Shown here piece after piece: positions 45,247-54,633 of a DNA stretch of 64,000 bases (position 1 is its first letter; each line of letters begins with the position of its first letter). Origin of the DNA: Salinispora tropica CNB-440 (GTDB taxonomy: Bacteria; Actinomycetota; Actinomycetes; Mycobacteriales; Micromonosporaceae); assembly GCF_000016425.1 (NCBI RefSeq), contig NC_009380.1, positions 2,298,144-2,362,143 on the forward strand, given 5' to 3'. The position numbers were made by a program, and so were the translations under genes. The notes below the pieces were generated by a model. That model ran no database searches, was not told where the DNA came from, and saw nothing but the letters and a program-made list of their open reading frames with translations.

Positions 45247-46386
45247 ATGGATGACAGCGATCAGGGCATCGATCGTGCCGTAGCGGGCGCTGACTTCGTG
45301 GAGTGGAACTTCTCGATCATGGCGAGTGGTTCGCCGTGGCGCATTGAGGAGGGGATGACGCAACTGCTCGCCCATCAGGGTGCGGAGGGGTTCGGGCCGT
45401 CCCTGGCTGTCGCGGCGCGCGAGGATGCCCGGGTCATCCAGGAGTTGGGTCGGCGAAAGACGCCGACGGCGATGGCGGCGCTGCGGGCGTTCCAGGCGAT
45501 GAGTCCGGTCGACACTCAGCGGGAACTGGCCGGGCTGCACGCCGACCGGCTTGTTCGACAGGGCGTCCCGGACCCGTCCTGGGCGTCCACGATCGGCCGG
45601 GTGCGGGTGGAGGGCTGCTGGTGGGCGCACGACCCCTTCGACGAGACCGCCTTCGTGCTGTGCGTCTTCTCCTACGACGGCGACGATGAGCACGGCATTC
45701 TGGCAATGATCGACCTCGCGGTGGACGGTGGCCTGTTTCGGGAGCTGACCCTCGGCATGGACGTTGAGGTGCTGCGGGATGTCCTGCGCCGCGCTGACGG
45801 TGTCGATGGTCTGGTCACCGAGCCGGTTGACCCGGCGTATGCCCGGCGTTTGTTCGAAGACGCGGTCGTCACCTCGGACGAGGTGCTGGAAGATCGGGAC
45901 TACCAGCCGAATCCGGCGCCGGCCGTGTACCGGAAGATGCGGGCGCTGACCCTGGCCCGGGCCCGGGCGTTGAGCATCGCCGCCGCGCCACCGGACCCGC
46001 TGCCCGACAGCGTGGATGTCGAACTCATGAAGCGAGCGTTCCTCGCCTCCAGTTTCGGCGCCAAGCTGCCCGGGGGCGACGCGACGAGCCAGGCGGTGGA
46101 CCTCTTCGTCGAGCAGCTCACCGATCGGGCTTGCTGCCATCCGATGCGACTCGGCCCGCGCCGGGTTATGGCCGCCTTGGGCCTGCCAGGTCTGACGCGA
46201 GACGCCATCGGTGATCCGGATGTCAGTGACATTCTTCTGGATGTTGTCCAGGCGTGGGCTGCCTGGACCGCGGCCGAACGCGGCCTGTCCCGAGACGCCA
46301 CCGAACGGCTCCAACGGGCGTGTGAGCAGGCGTGTGCGCGCCTGCGCTCTACCGGATCCGGGGGGACGGCCGCGCACCTGGCCTGA
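45247..46386 (+). CDS. hypothetical actinobacterial protein, 379 aa
   Basis: I do not recognise the family. No signal peptide or membrane helix. The sequence is acidic: an N-terminal half with AMAALRAFQAMSPVDTQRE, then VEGCWWAHDPFDETAFVLCVFSYDGDDEHGILAMIDLAVDGG, a compact alpha/beta-like part. The C-terminal half is helical, including FVEQLTDRACCHPMRLGPRRVMAALGLPG and LDVVQAWAAWTAAERGLS. ATG 45247 is preceded by GGGG. Genes of this kind are usually annotated as hypothetical. It is on the same strand as the cold-shock gene, 106 bp upstream. Confidence 0.7.
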   Translation: MDDSDQGIDRAVAGADFVEWNFSIMASGSPWRIEEGMTQLLAHQGAEGFGPSLAVAAREDARVIQELGRRKTPTAMAALRAFQAMSPVDTQRELAGLHADRLVRQGVPDPSWASTIGRVRVEGCWWAHDPFDETAFVLCVFSYDGDDEHGILAMIDLAVDGGLFRELTLGMDVEVLRDVLRRADGVDGLVTEPVDPAYARRLFEDAVVTSDEVLEDRDYQPNPAPAVYRKMRALTLARARALSIAAAPPDPLPDSVDVELMKRAFLASSFGAKLPGGDATSQAVDLFVEQLTDRACCHPMRLGPRRVMAALGLPGLTRDAIGDPDVSDILLDVVQAWAAWTAAERGLSRDATERLQRACEQACARLRSTGSGGTAAHLA

Positions 46387-46408
46387 TCTGGCTGGCCGTG
46401 ACCTCCGT

Positions 46409-47662
46409 TCAACGTTGACGTACGCCGAGGCTACGCGCCGTCGTCGTGACGATCGCGAGGGCGAATAGGACCGACGAGTATAGCAGCACGGTCGGGACGG
46501 CACCCAGCCACTGGACCAACACCCCGGCGAGAGCGGGGGCTGTCGGTAGCAGGATCCCACTGAGGAAGTGCACGGCGGCGCTCGCCCTTCCCTGGAGGGT
46601 TGAATCGACGTGCGTGAGTATGTAGCCGATGATCGAAGCGTTGGCTGCGGGTCCGAGGAAGAAGGCCAGCGCGCCGATGACACCGATGAGATACGCGGAG
46701 TGGACCACGGCCAGCAGCGGAGTCACCATCGCCGCAACCCACCCGAACGCGGTGATCAGCGTCCGTGGCTGGAAACGCGCGACCAGTCGGGGCGCCGCCA
46801 GCGCGCCTATCAGCCCACCCGTGCTCGTTATCGAGAACAGCAGTCCCGTGGCGGCCGGACCCGCACCGTGGCGCTCCGCCAGTAGGAGACAGACCAGGCC
46901 GATCGACTGAAAGACGAAGGTGACACCGGCGAACCAGAGCACCGCGCCCCGAACGAACCGCTCCTGCCACAGCCATCGCAGACCGGCGCTTACGAAGCCA
47001 CGGCTTGGGTGCGGGGCACGATTCCCACCGGTGGTGCTGAGGGGGCGTCGGATCAGGGTCAGCCCTACCGCGGAGGCGAGGTAGGACACGGCATCGATCA
47101 GGAACGGCACCACGCGGCCGGCACTGAAGAGTATGCCCCCGAGGGCAGGTCCGATCAGCGTCGCGAGATGCGTGCGGGATTCGTACCGGGCGGCGGCCTG
47201 GGTCACCTGCTCGCTCGCCACGACGAACCGTAGTGCTGCCGTCTCGGCGGGTTGAAAGCAACTACTCAGGGCCGCTTCCACGATCGCCACAATGGCGATG
47301 TGGATGAAGGTGATCTGGTCGATAGTGCCAGCGATGACCAGGCTGCTCAGTGCCAGCGCGCGTCCCAGATCTGCCGCGATCATGAGAAGTCGTCGGTCGC
47401 GTCGATCTGCCAGGGATCCTGCCGGGAGTCGACACACCACAGCGGTGATGGCAGCGATTGACGCGACGGCTCCCGCGTGTGCTGCCGATCCGGTGATGGT
47501 CAGCGTCAGCAGGACGAAGCCCACCGAGGAGACGGCACTACCCAGAGCGGAGATTGACTGGCTCACCCAGAGGATGACGAAGTCACGGTTTTGGGAGAGC
47601 GGGCGTACCGGCGGAGCGCAGGTCGGCTTGTGGTGCTTTCGACCGAGCGATGGATCAATCAC
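46409..47662 (-). CDS. MFS transporter, 12-TM (macrolide-efflux-like group), 417 aa
   Basis: Twelve hydrophobic helices with the style of MefA/enterobactin-exporter-like MFS proteins: FVILWVSQSISALGSAVSSVGF in helix 1, LPAGSLADRRDRRLLMIAADLGRA (motif A) and TLIGPALGGILFSAGRVVPFLIDAVSYL. The second half has GLLFSITSTGGLIGALAAPRLV and FFLGPAANASIIGYILTHV. Probably exports a drug-like or siderophore-like compound. The start (GTG 47662) adds a basic head (LGRKHHKPT) that may be trimmed. Confidence 0.85.
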   Translation of the reverse strand: MIDPSLGRKHHKPTCAPPVRPLSQNRDFVILWVSQSISALGSAVSSVGFVLLTLTITGSAAHAGAVASIAAITAVVCRLPAGSLADRRDRRLLMIAADLGRALALSSLVIAGTIDQITFIHIAIVAIVEAALSSCFQPAETAALRFVVASEQVTQAAARYESRTHLATLIGPALGGILFSAGRVVPFLIDAVSYLASAVGLTLIRRPLSTTGGNRAPHPSRGFVSAGLRWLWQERFVRGAVLWFAGVTFVFQSIGLVCLLLAERHGAGPAATGLLFSITSTGGLIGALAAPRLVARFQPRTLITAFGWVAAMVTPLLAVVHSAYLIGVIGALAFFLGPAANASIIGYILTHVDSTLQGRASAAVHFLSGILLPTAPALAGVLVQWLGAVPTVLLYSSVLFALAIVTTTARSLGVRQR

Positions 47663-47762
47663 GTCACCCGACGCTAGGCACAGGCCTGATTGGACGCATG
47701 CGTGATCTGTATCACGTAACCCCCCTCATTGTCCGATGTGGAGCTGTCCTAGACTGCCGTCG

Positions 47763-49046
47763 ATGATCAAGACGAGACGATTGGCGGCAGCCCTCGTCGG
47801 GCTGCTGGCAGCGAGCGTGATGACTGGTCCGGTGCCGGCCCTCGCGGACTGGGAGACCCCGGTCGAGCCGCCGAAGGTCGAGCTGGTCCTCGACGTCAGC
47901 GGATCGATGCGGGCCACCGACATCGACGGGCGGAGCCGAATCTCGGTCGCCCAGCAGGCGTTCAACGAGGTGGTGGACGCGCTGCCGGATGAGACTGAAC
48001 TGGGAATCCGGGTCCTCGGTGCCACCTATCCGGGTGACGACAAGGAGCAGGGCTGCCAGGACACCCAACAGATCGTGCCGGTCGGACCGGTCGATCGGGT
48101 GCAGGCAAAGGCAGCGGTGGCGACGCTTCGTCCGACGGGTTACACGCCGGTCGGACTGGCGCTGCGCTCGGCCGCCGAGGATCTCGGTACGGGTAGCACC
48201 GCCCGGCGGATCGTGCTGATTACCGACGGCGAGGACACCTGCGCCCCACCAGACCCCTGTGAGGTGGCCCGAGAGCTGGCTGCGCAGGGGACGAAGCTGG
48301 TCGTGGACACCCTCGGCCTGGCCCCGGACGAGAAGGTGCGTCAGCAACTGCTCTGCATCGCCGGGGCCACTGGTGGCACGTACACCGCGGCGCAGAGCGC
48401 GGACGAACTGACCGGGCGGATCAAGCAACTGGTCGACCGGGCCCGGGACACGCACACGGCCACGCCGGCCGTGGTCGCCGGTACCTCGGTCTGTGCCGAC
48501 GCCCCGCTACTCGGCGCCGGCGTCTACAGCGACCGGGAGAAGTTCTCGGAGCACCGCTGGTATCGGGTGCCGGTGTATCCCGGGCAGGAGCTGCGCGCCT
48601 CTGTCAGTGTGGCGTTGGACCGGCCGGTCAACCCCGACCATGCGGTGCTGCTGCGGGCGGTGGCCACCGACGGTCGGGAACTGGTGCGTGGCGTGGACGC
48701 CGGTAGCGGCCGGACCGATGTCGTCTCCGCCGGTCTGCGTTGGTCGGCGGGGGAGCAGCCGGAGGATGGGCCCTCCCCAACCCCGTCGACTACCACCGAC
48801 GCCGAAGCCACCATCGTCTGTCTCGTGGTGAGTAACGCCTTCGCACCCCAGCCGGGGACCCAGATGTCGCCGGGTATGCCGGTTGAGTTGACCGTGGACA
48901 TGGTCGTGTCCTCGCCTGCTCCGGCTGCCCCGGATCTCGGTCGTGGCTGGGTGCTGCTCGTCCTGCTGACCGGGGTTGGTCTGCTGGCAGGACTGGCGTC
49001 CGGGGTGCTCACCCGGTGGTGGGTAACGACCTGGAGGGAGAAGTGA
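47763..49046 (+). CDS. secreted/membrane VWA-domain protein, 427 aa
   Basis: Signal peptide (LAAALVGLLAASVMTG), then a von Willebrand factor A domain: VELVLDVSGSMRATDIDGRSR with MIDAS DxSxS, RPTGYTPVGLALRSAAEDL (MIDAS Thr) and RIVLITDGEDTCAPPDPC. An extracellular beta-rich segment follows (VYSDREKFSEHRWYRVPVYPGQEL). One membrane helix near the end (GRGWVLLVLLTGVGLLAGLASGVL) and a short basic tail anchor it. Probably a metal-dependent adhesion or assembly protein. The next gene overlaps its stop by TGATG. Confidence 0.87.
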   Translation: MIKTRRLAAALVGLLAASVMTGPVPALADWETPVEPPKVELVLDVSGSMRATDIDGRSRISVAQQAFNEVVDALPDETELGIRVLGATYPGDDKEQGCQDTQQIVPVGPVDRVQAKAAVATLRPTGYTPVGLALRSAAEDLGTGSTARRIVLITDGEDTCAPPDPCEVARELAAQGTKLVVDTLGLAPDEKVRQQLLCIAGATGGTYTAAQSADELTGRIKQLVDRARDTHTATPAVVAGTSVCADAPLLGAGVYSDREKFSEHRWYRVPVYPGQELRASVSVALDRPVNPDHAVLLRAVATDGRELVRGVDAGSGRTDVVSAGLRWSAGEQPEDGPSPTPSTTTDAEATIVCLVVSNAFAPQPGTQMSPGMPVELTVDMVVSSPAPAAPDLGRGWVLLVLLTGVGLLAGLASGVLTRWWVTTWREK

Positions 49047-49819
49047 TGCGGGTCCGGTCAATCCAGGGTGGGTCTGTCCTGGCCGCTGTCGGCCTGGCCC
49101 TGCTGGTCTCACCCGGGGCGGCCTGGGCCACCCCGACGCCATCACCGGGGGCGACACCGGTCACCCGAGCAGGGACCTCCTTTTTGACCGCCACCGATAT
49201 CGCCGCCGGGCAGCCGGTGCGGGTGGACGCCGCTACCGGCGACTACCTGTACTGGTCGTTCCCGGCCGTGGCCGGCGAGCGTCATGAGATCACCGCGACC
49301 GTGTCGTTGCCCAAGCAGCGTAGTGGCGAGTCGACGTGGACCGTGGAGGTCTTCGACGGGCTGCGGCGACGTCAGGCCTGCACCGCCGGAGCCCAGACGC
49401 CGACGGCTACCGCCGAGGCCGAGAGCGTCTCGCTCGGTTGCACCCTGCGGCAGGTGCGCTCCTGGGCTGAGCCGTGGTCGGCCGATCCGCTGCCGGGGAC
49501 GTACTACGTCCGGCTCTCGGTGGCCGAGCTGCCGGAGGAAGATCTTGGCCTCCCGATCGAGGTGGAGCTACTGGTCGGCGCGCTGGGTGAGGGGTCCCGC
49601 GACGACGGCGTACTGGCGGAGCCGTTGGTGCTGCCCACCGAGGCCGGCACCCTACTCGAGGCCGCTCCGACGGAGCCGGCCGAGGGCGACGACGACGGCT
49701 TCTTCGGTTGGCTGCCCGAGCTCGGCTCGCGCTGGGTCTGGAGCACGGTCGGCGGCATCCTCGCCGCGGTGGCTGGTGTCGTCGGTTTCGGTCTGACCCG
49801 GCGCCCCCGCCGTCGGTGA
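49046..49819 (+). CDS. membrane-anchored partner of the VWA protein, 257 aa
   Basis: Signal peptide (VLAAVGLALLVSPGAAWA), an extracellular domain of about 180 residues with GDYLYWSFPAVAGERHEITATVSLP, a disulfide-prone pair (RRRQACTAG and SLGCTLRQ) and YYVRLSVAELPEEDLGLP, then an acidic linker, one C-terminal helix (WVWSTVGGILAAVAGVVGFGLT) and RRPRRR. It lacks a VWA domain; its extracellular part resembles the beta-rich C-terminal part of the preceding protein. Translational coupling (TGATG) suggests a complex. Confidence 0.75.
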   Translation: MRVRSIQGGSVLAAVGLALLVSPGAAWATPTPSPGATPVTRAGTSFLTATDIAAGQPVRVDAATGDYLYWSFPAVAGERHEITATVSLPKQRSGESTWTVEVFDGLRRRQACTAGAQTPTATAEAESVSLGCTLRQVRSWAEPWSADPLPGTYYVRLSVAELPEEDLGLPIEVELLVGALGEGSRDDGVLAEPLVLPTEAGTLLEAAPTEPAEGDDDGFFGWLPELGSRWVWSTVGGILAAVAGVVGFGLTRRPRRR

Positions 49820-49841
49820 CGATGACGATGACGATACTGGG

Positions 49842-49888
49842 CTGACCGGCACCGGGTACGCGGTGGCCGCGTACCCGGTGCCGGTCAG
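49842..49888. terminator. bidirectional 22-bp perfect stem terminator
   Basis: Arms beginning CTGACCGGCACCGGGTACGC and ending GCGTACCCGGTGCCGGTCAG pair over 22 bp with a TGG loop. It lies between convergent genes, and its right arm includes the stop codon of the PucR gene (49885-49887). Confidence 0.9.
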
Positions 49889-51129
49889 TCCTGCGGCGGC
49901 AGCTCCTTGACGCTGCTGCGGCGTGGGAAGGCCAGGGCCAGGGTCAGGTCGAGCACGGTGGCCGGATCGGTGAGCCGGTCCCCGTACAGTTCGCGCAGCT
50001 GGCCCATTCGGTAGCGCACGGTCTGCGGGTGCACGAAGAGGTCGGCGGCGACATCGTCGCGCCGGCCGTGGTGCAGCAGCCAGGAGCGCAGGGTCTCGGT
50101 CAACCGGTCGGCGGTGGTGGGTGGCAGTGCCGCCAGCGGCGCCAGCACCTGCGCGCGCAGGTCCGCCAGGCCCTCCGGGTCGTGGCTGAGTAGCAGCTCG
50201 GCGAGGTGGGCTTCGGTGTCCAGAGGCGCGCCGACGTCGTCCGGACGCAGACCCAGGGCGAGCGCCCGGGTGGTCCGCTGCCAGGAGTGGGCGACCTGGG
50301 TCCAGGGCCGGGCCGGGCCGAGTACCGCCCGTCGGCCGCGTAGCAGCCGGGCAAGCTGCCGCCGCCGGTCGCCGTGGGCATCCGGGACGAGAAGTCCGGC
50401 GGTCTCGTCGTCGGGCCCGCGGCCGGGCAGGTCGTCGGCGCTCTCCAGGGTCTGCGCGGGCAGTAGCTTGAGTGCCGGGCGTAGGTTCGACCGGGGCAGC
50501 AGCACGGCGGTGAGGGTCTGCGGCGGTGGCCAGTCAGCCCGTTCCGCGCTGCGCAGCAGTACTTCTTCGTCGGCTCCGGTGATCAGCTGCTGGGTGAGTC
50601 GTTCCAGATTGCGGCGGCGGATCAGTCTGGTACTGGCCAGCTCGTCGGCGTGTCCGGCGACGCTGGCGGCGGAGAGCTCATCGATGTAGGCGAACATCAG
50701 CTCGGCGAACTCGGCTACCGTGGCGGCCGGAAGCTGTCCGCGCACGGCGATGGTGGACATCTCCCGCCAGGAAACCCGGGCACCCACCCGGTATGCGGCG
50801 AGTAGCGCGTCCACGCTGCGGCCGGAGCGGGCCTCGCCACTGCCGAGCGCGTACGCGGCCTCGACGGCGGGGACGAGTGGGGTGCTCGGGTCGGCTCCAT
50901 AGGAGCGTTCGACGAGTTGTAGAAAGGTGCCGAGGGCGATCCGTACGGCATTTTCGATCTTGTCCCGCATCTGCCCGGTGAGGGTGCCGGAGTAGCTGGG
51001 TACCTCGGCGGTGATCGCGGTGACGGTGCGCTCGGCGAGCAGGGCGAGTCGGTCGCGGAGCTCCGCGGCAACCCGATCGTCCAGGTCCAGCCCGGCCGCA
51101 CGCCGGGTTGCCTCGGACCGCTCGGCCAC
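49885..51129 (-). CDS. PucR/CdaR-family transcriptional regulator, 414 aa
   Basis: The C-terminal PucR helix-turn-helix is unmistakable: RLTETLRSWLLHHGRRDDVAADLFVHPQTVRYRMGQLRELYG. Preceding it are a GGDEF-like (CdaR) segment and an N-terminal helical region with SAASVAGHADELASTRLIRRRNLERL. This architecture is very common in Actinobacteria beside desaturase and ferredoxin reductase genes. Its gene is divergent from that pair, whose expression it probably controls. Confidence 0.9.
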   Translation of the reverse strand: MAERSEATRRAAGLDLDDRVAAELRDRLALLAERTVTAITAEVPSYSGTLTGQMRDKIENAVRIALGTFLQLVERSYGADPSTPLVPAVEAAYALGSGEARSGRSVDALLAAYRVGARVSWREMSTIAVRGQLPAATVAEFAELMFAYIDELSAASVAGHADELASTRLIRRRNLERLTQQLITGADEEVLLRSAERADWPPPQTLTAVLLPRSNLRPALKLLPAQTLESADDLPGRGPDDETAGLLVPDAHGDRRRQLARLLRGRRAVLGPARPWTQVAHSWQRTTRALALGLRPDDVGAPLDTEAHLAELLLSHDPEGLADLRAQVLAPLAALPPTTADRLTETLRSWLLHHGRRDDVAADLFVHPQTVRYRMGQLRELYGDRLTDPATVLDLTLALAFPRRSSVKELPPQD

Positions 51130-51215
51130 AACCTTGTTCCCTTCGTATAAATTCGCGGCTCGGGTTCACCTTCCCAAGTCAAGATTTTATGCCAGTGTGC
51201 CGCGACGATCGGGTT

Positions 51216-52307
51216 ATGACCACCACCGTCCAGCGCCCGTCCGCGCCGGCGTCCCTGCGTCGCGGGTTTCTGCGGCTCGCCGCGGCGGTCACCACCCCGT
51301 TGCTGCCCGACGACTACCTCGACCTGATCGCCCCGCTGCGCGCCGGCACCGACCTGCGGGGCCGGATCGTTGAGGTGCGTCCGGAGACCCCGGACGCCGC
51401 CACCGTCGTGATCCAGCCGGGACGAGACTGGCAGGGGCACCGCCCCGGCCAGTACGTCCGGCTCGGCGTGGATGTCAACGGCGTGCGGCAGTGGCGGGCC
51501 TACTCGGTGACCTCCGCTCCGGGAGACCGCCACGACCCGATCACGATCACCGTCAAGGCGATCCCGGACGGCCTGGTCAGCAACCATCTGGTGCGGCACG
51601 CTCAGCCCGGCACGATTGTGCAGCTTGACCAGGCACAGGGCGACTTCGTGCTGCCGGCCACACCGCCGGCGCGGGTGTTGTTGGTGACCGCGGGCAGCGG
51701 AATCACCCCGGTCATGGGGATGCTGCGCAGCGGGGCCCTCACGGGGTCGGATGTCACCCTGGTGCATTCGGCGCCCACCGCGGCGGATGTGATCTTCGGT
51801 GGGGCGCTGCGGGAGCTGGCCGGCGCCGGCGCGCTCCGGCTGGTGGAGCGGCACACCAGGGATGACGGCCAGCTCAGCCTCGCCGACCTGGCCGCGCTGG
51901 TGCCGGACCATCTCGAGCGGGAAACCTGGGCGTGCGGCCCGGCCGGGCTCCTCGACGCCCTGACCGCGCACTGGACCGCGGTCGGCCGGGGCGAGCGACT
52001 GCACACCGAGCAGTTCCGGCCGACCACCATCTCACCGGGCGAGGGCGGCACCGTCACCTTCGGCCGCAGCGGTGTGACCGTCGCCGCCGACGGCAGTACC
52101 CCGCTGCTGGAGGCGGGGGAGGCGGCTGGGGTGCTCATGCCGTCGGGCTGCCGCATGGGCATCTGCTACGGCTGCGTCCTGCCACTGCGCCAGGGCGCCG
52201 TCCGTGACCTGCGCAACGGGTCGCTCACCACGGCGGTTCCCGGCGACGGTGTTCTCGTCCAGACCTGCGTGTCGGCCGCCGCCGGCCCCTGCGACCTCGA
52301 CCACTGA
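51216..52307 (+). CDS. ferredoxin reductase with C-terminal 2Fe-2S domain, 363 aa
   Basis: FAD domain: RPGQYVRLGVDVNGVRQWRAYSV (RxYS motif) and GLVSNHLV. NAD(P)H domain: VLLVTAGSGITPVMGMLRS and ETWACGPAGLLDAL. A plant-type [2Fe-2S] domain closes the protein: MPSGCRMGICYGCVLPLRQG, with the last Cys in LVQTCVSAA. It transfers electrons from NAD(P)H to the desaturase encoded 15 bp downstream. ATG 51216 is chosen over earlier starts because the conserved N-terminus follows it. Confidence 0.93.
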   Translation: MTTTVQRPSAPASLRRGFLRLAAAVTTPLLPDDYLDLIAPLRAGTDLRGRIVEVRPETPDAATVVIQPGRDWQGHRPGQYVRLGVDVNGVRQWRAYSVTSAPGDRHDPITITVKAIPDGLVSNHLVRHAQPGTIVQLDQAQGDFVLPATPPARVLLVTAGSGITPVMGMLRSGALTGSDVTLVHSAPTAADVIFGGALRELAGAGALRLVERHTRDDGQLSLADLAALVPDHLERETWACGPAGLLDALTAHWTAVGRGERLHTEQFRPTTISPGEGGTVTFGRSGVTVAADGSTPLLEAGEAAGVLMPSGCRMGICYGCVLPLRQGAVRDLRNGSLTTAVPGDGVLVQTCVSAAAGPCDLDH

Positions 52308-52322
52308 TTCCGGAGTACCGAC

Positions 52323-53465
52323 GTGACCGTCATACAACGCAAGCCCGTCAACCCGATCGCTCACCTCACTGCTGAAGACATCGAGGTGATCGGGAAGGAA
52401 CTCGACGCGATCCGGGACCGGGTGATGGCCGACCTGGGGGAGCGGGACGCCCGCTACATTCGCCGGCTCATTCGGACGCAGCGGGGCCTGGAACTGGGCA
52501 GTCGGGCGGTGCTGCTCTTCTCGCTGTTCCCGCCGGCGTGGATTGTCGGAACGGCCGGCCTGTCGGTCGCCAAGATCCTGGAGAACATGGAGATCGGGCA
52601 CAACATCCTGCACGGTCAGTGGGACTGGATGCGGGACCCGAAGATTCACTCCACGACCTGGGAGTGGGACCACGTCTCCCCGGCCGAGCAGTGGAAGCAC
52701 TCCCACAACGAGCTGCACCATCGCTACACCAACGTGATCGGCAAGGACAACGACCTCGGGTACGGCATCATGCGGGTCGACGAGGACCAGCGGTGGTACC
52801 CGCTCTACCTGGGGCAGCCGTTGTGGAACCTGATCAACGCCTGCTTCTTCGAGTACGGCATCGCCGCGTACGACCTGGAACTGGGGCGCAACCTGAAGAA
52901 GGGCCGGCACCGGGATCCGGCGTTCCGGGCCCGGGCCCGGGCGGTCGGCCGCAAGATCCGCCGGCAGGTCCTGAAGGACTACGTGCTGCACCCGCTGCTG
53001 TCCGGGCCGTCGTTTCTGAGCACGCTCGCCGCGACCTTCACCGCGAACCTGGTCCGTAACCTGTGGAGCCACTCCGTGATCATGTGTGGGCACTTCCCGG
53101 AGGGCGTGGAGACCTTCGAGAAGACCTCAATCGAGGGGGAGACCCGCGGCGAGTGGTACCTGCGACAGATGCTCGGCTCGGCGAACATCAGCGGTAGCCG
53201 GTTGCTGCACATCATGTCCGGTAACCTCTCCCACCAGATCGAGCACCACCTCTTCCCGGATCTGCCGAGCAACCGCTACCGGGAGGTCGTCCCGGAGGTT
53301 CGGGCGTTGTTCGACCGGTACGGCCTGAAGTACACCACGGGATCGCTGCCCCGGCAGGTCTTCTCCGCCTGGAAGAAGGTCGTCCGGCTGTCGCTGCCCG
53401 ACCGCCGGCCGCGCGACCGGGCCAGCAACCGGCCGGCACCGGCGCTGCGTACGTCTGGTGCCTGA
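52323..53465 (+). CDS. membrane fatty acid desaturase (DesA3-like acyl-CoA/acyl-lipid type), 380 aa
   Basis: The three histidine clusters of the di-iron site are present: GHNILHG, KHSHNELHHRYTN and LSHQIEHHLFPDLP. Two hydrophobic pairs (LLFSLFPPAWIVG and others) suggest a membrane protein. It introduces a double bond into fatty acyl chains using electrons from the preceding reductase. Start GTG 52323. The C-terminal tail is basic (LPDRRPRDRASNR). Confidence 0.93.
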   Translation: MTVIQRKPVNPIAHLTAEDIEVIGKELDAIRDRVMADLGERDARYIRRLIRTQRGLELGSRAVLLFSLFPPAWIVGTAGLSVAKILENMEIGHNILHGQWDWMRDPKIHSTTWEWDHVSPAEQWKHSHNELHHRYTNVIGKDNDLGYGIMRVDEDQRWYPLYLGQPLWNLINACFFEYGIAAYDLELGRNLKKGRHRDPAFRARARAVGRKIRRQVLKDYVLHPLLSGPSFLSTLAATFTANLVRNLWSHSVIMCGHFPEGVETFEKTSIEGETRGEWYLRQMLGSANISGSRLLHIMSGNLSHQIEHHLFPDLPSNRYREVVPEVRALFDRYGLKYTTGSLPRQVFSAWKKVVRLSLPDRRPRDRASNRPAPALRTSGA

Positions 53466-53496
53466 GCTGGCCTTGGTCAGGCCGGACCGTCGATGG

Positions 53497-54630
53497 TCAC
53501 GGGGGCGGAGGAGCTCCCGCGACCTGGGCGTAGAGCTGTTCCAGCCGCTGGGTCTGCCGGCGCAGGTCGAAGTGCTCCACAACGTGTCGGCGGCCCGCCT
53601 GACCGAGCTGCTCGCGCAGCGTGTCGTTGTCGAGCAGCCGGCCGATGTTCGCCGCCAGCGCCACGCGGTCGCCCTCGGCGCCGAGTAGCCCGGTCGTGCC
53701 GTGGACGACCGCTTCCGGGATGCCGCTGTGGTACGTCGCCACCACCGGCAGACCGGCGCTCGCCGCCTCCAGAATGGTGGTGGGCAGCCCTTCCGAATCG
53801 CCGTCTGGCGCCGTCCGGGACGGTGCGGCCAGCAGCCGCGCGGCGGCCAGGTGCCGGCGCACCACCGCCGGTGGCTGCGATCCACAGAACGTGGCGTTGA
53901 GGCCGAGTTCGGCGGCGCGCGTCCGCAACGGTGCCGCGAGTGGCCCATCGCCGATGAACAGCGCGCGGGGTCGTCGGGGGCGGAGCAGCCCCAGCGCCTC
54001 GACCAGGTCGTCGACCCCCTTCTTCGCGACGAGTCGTCCGACGAAGGCGACATCCCACTCCCGCCTGGTCGCCGCGGGCGGGGGCGGGATCGGTACGCCG
54101 ATGTGGTGCACGTGGACCTTCGCCGGGTCAGCCCCGAGGCTGACGGCGCGGTCCCGGATGAACCCACTGACGGCGACGACCAGGGCCGCCCGGTCAAACG
54201 CCGCCCGGAGGTTGCGTCGCTGACGGGCTCCACGTAGGCCGGGGAGCGCGGGCTGGCGGGTGACATCCTGACCGTGCACGGTAATGACCAGGGGAATGCC
54301 GAGTTCAGCGGTCGTTCGGCTGATCAGCCACCCGTCCCCGCCGAAGTGGGCGTGTACCAGCGCCGGGCGTAGCTGCCGCAGCAAGTGGGTGAGTCGGGGT
54401 GACCGGCCGGACACCTTCAGCGCGAGTAGGTCCCGCCGGTCTCGCCGCGCACTGCCGTACGCCACCGTGTCGGTGTCGCGGGACAACGCCGAGGGGACTC
54501 GCACCGCGCCGAGGTAGCTGGGCCGCCAGGTGGTCAGCGCGTCGGCCTGGTTCCGAATGAACGTCTCCGAGCCCGGTAGCAGGTGGCTGCGCCAGATCAC
54601 GACGTGGGGCGAGGGCTGGGCTGACGGCAC
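53497..54630 (-). CDS. glycosyltransferase family 4 protein, 377 aa
   Basis: GT-B fold: LVHAHFGGDGWLI and VITVHGQDVTRQPAL in the acceptor domain; WDVAFVGRLVAKKGVDDLVEAL opens the donor domain, which then has LFIGDGPLAAPL and the E-x(7)-E motif in EGLPTTILEAASAGLPVVAT. It transfers a sugar from a nucleotide donor, perhaps in exopolysaccharide or glycolipid formation. The upstream family 2 gene ends four bases before its start, so they are one unit. Confidence 0.88.
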   Translation of the reverse strand: MPSAQPSPHVVIWRSHLLPGSETFIRNQADALTTWRPSYLGAVRVPSALSRDTDTVAYGSARRDRRDLLALKVSGRSPRLTHLLRQLRPALVHAHFGGDGWLISRTTAELGIPLVITVHGQDVTRQPALPGLRGARQRRNLRAAFDRAALVVAVSGFIRDRAVSLGADPAKVHVHHIGVPIPPPPAATRREWDVAFVGRLVAKKGVDDLVEALGLLRPRRPRALFIGDGPLAAPLRTRAAELGLNATFCGSQPPAVVRRHLAAARLLAAPSRTAPDGDSEGLPTTILEAASAGLPVVATYHSGIPEAVVHGTTGLLGAEGDRVALAANIGRLLDNDTLREQLGQAGRRHVVEHFDLRRQTQRLEQLYAQVAGAPPPP

Positions 54631-54633
54631 GGC

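Noticed and set aside
49818..49836. GACGAT short tandem repeat
   Set aside because: Only three units, chance-level low complexity next to the terminator.
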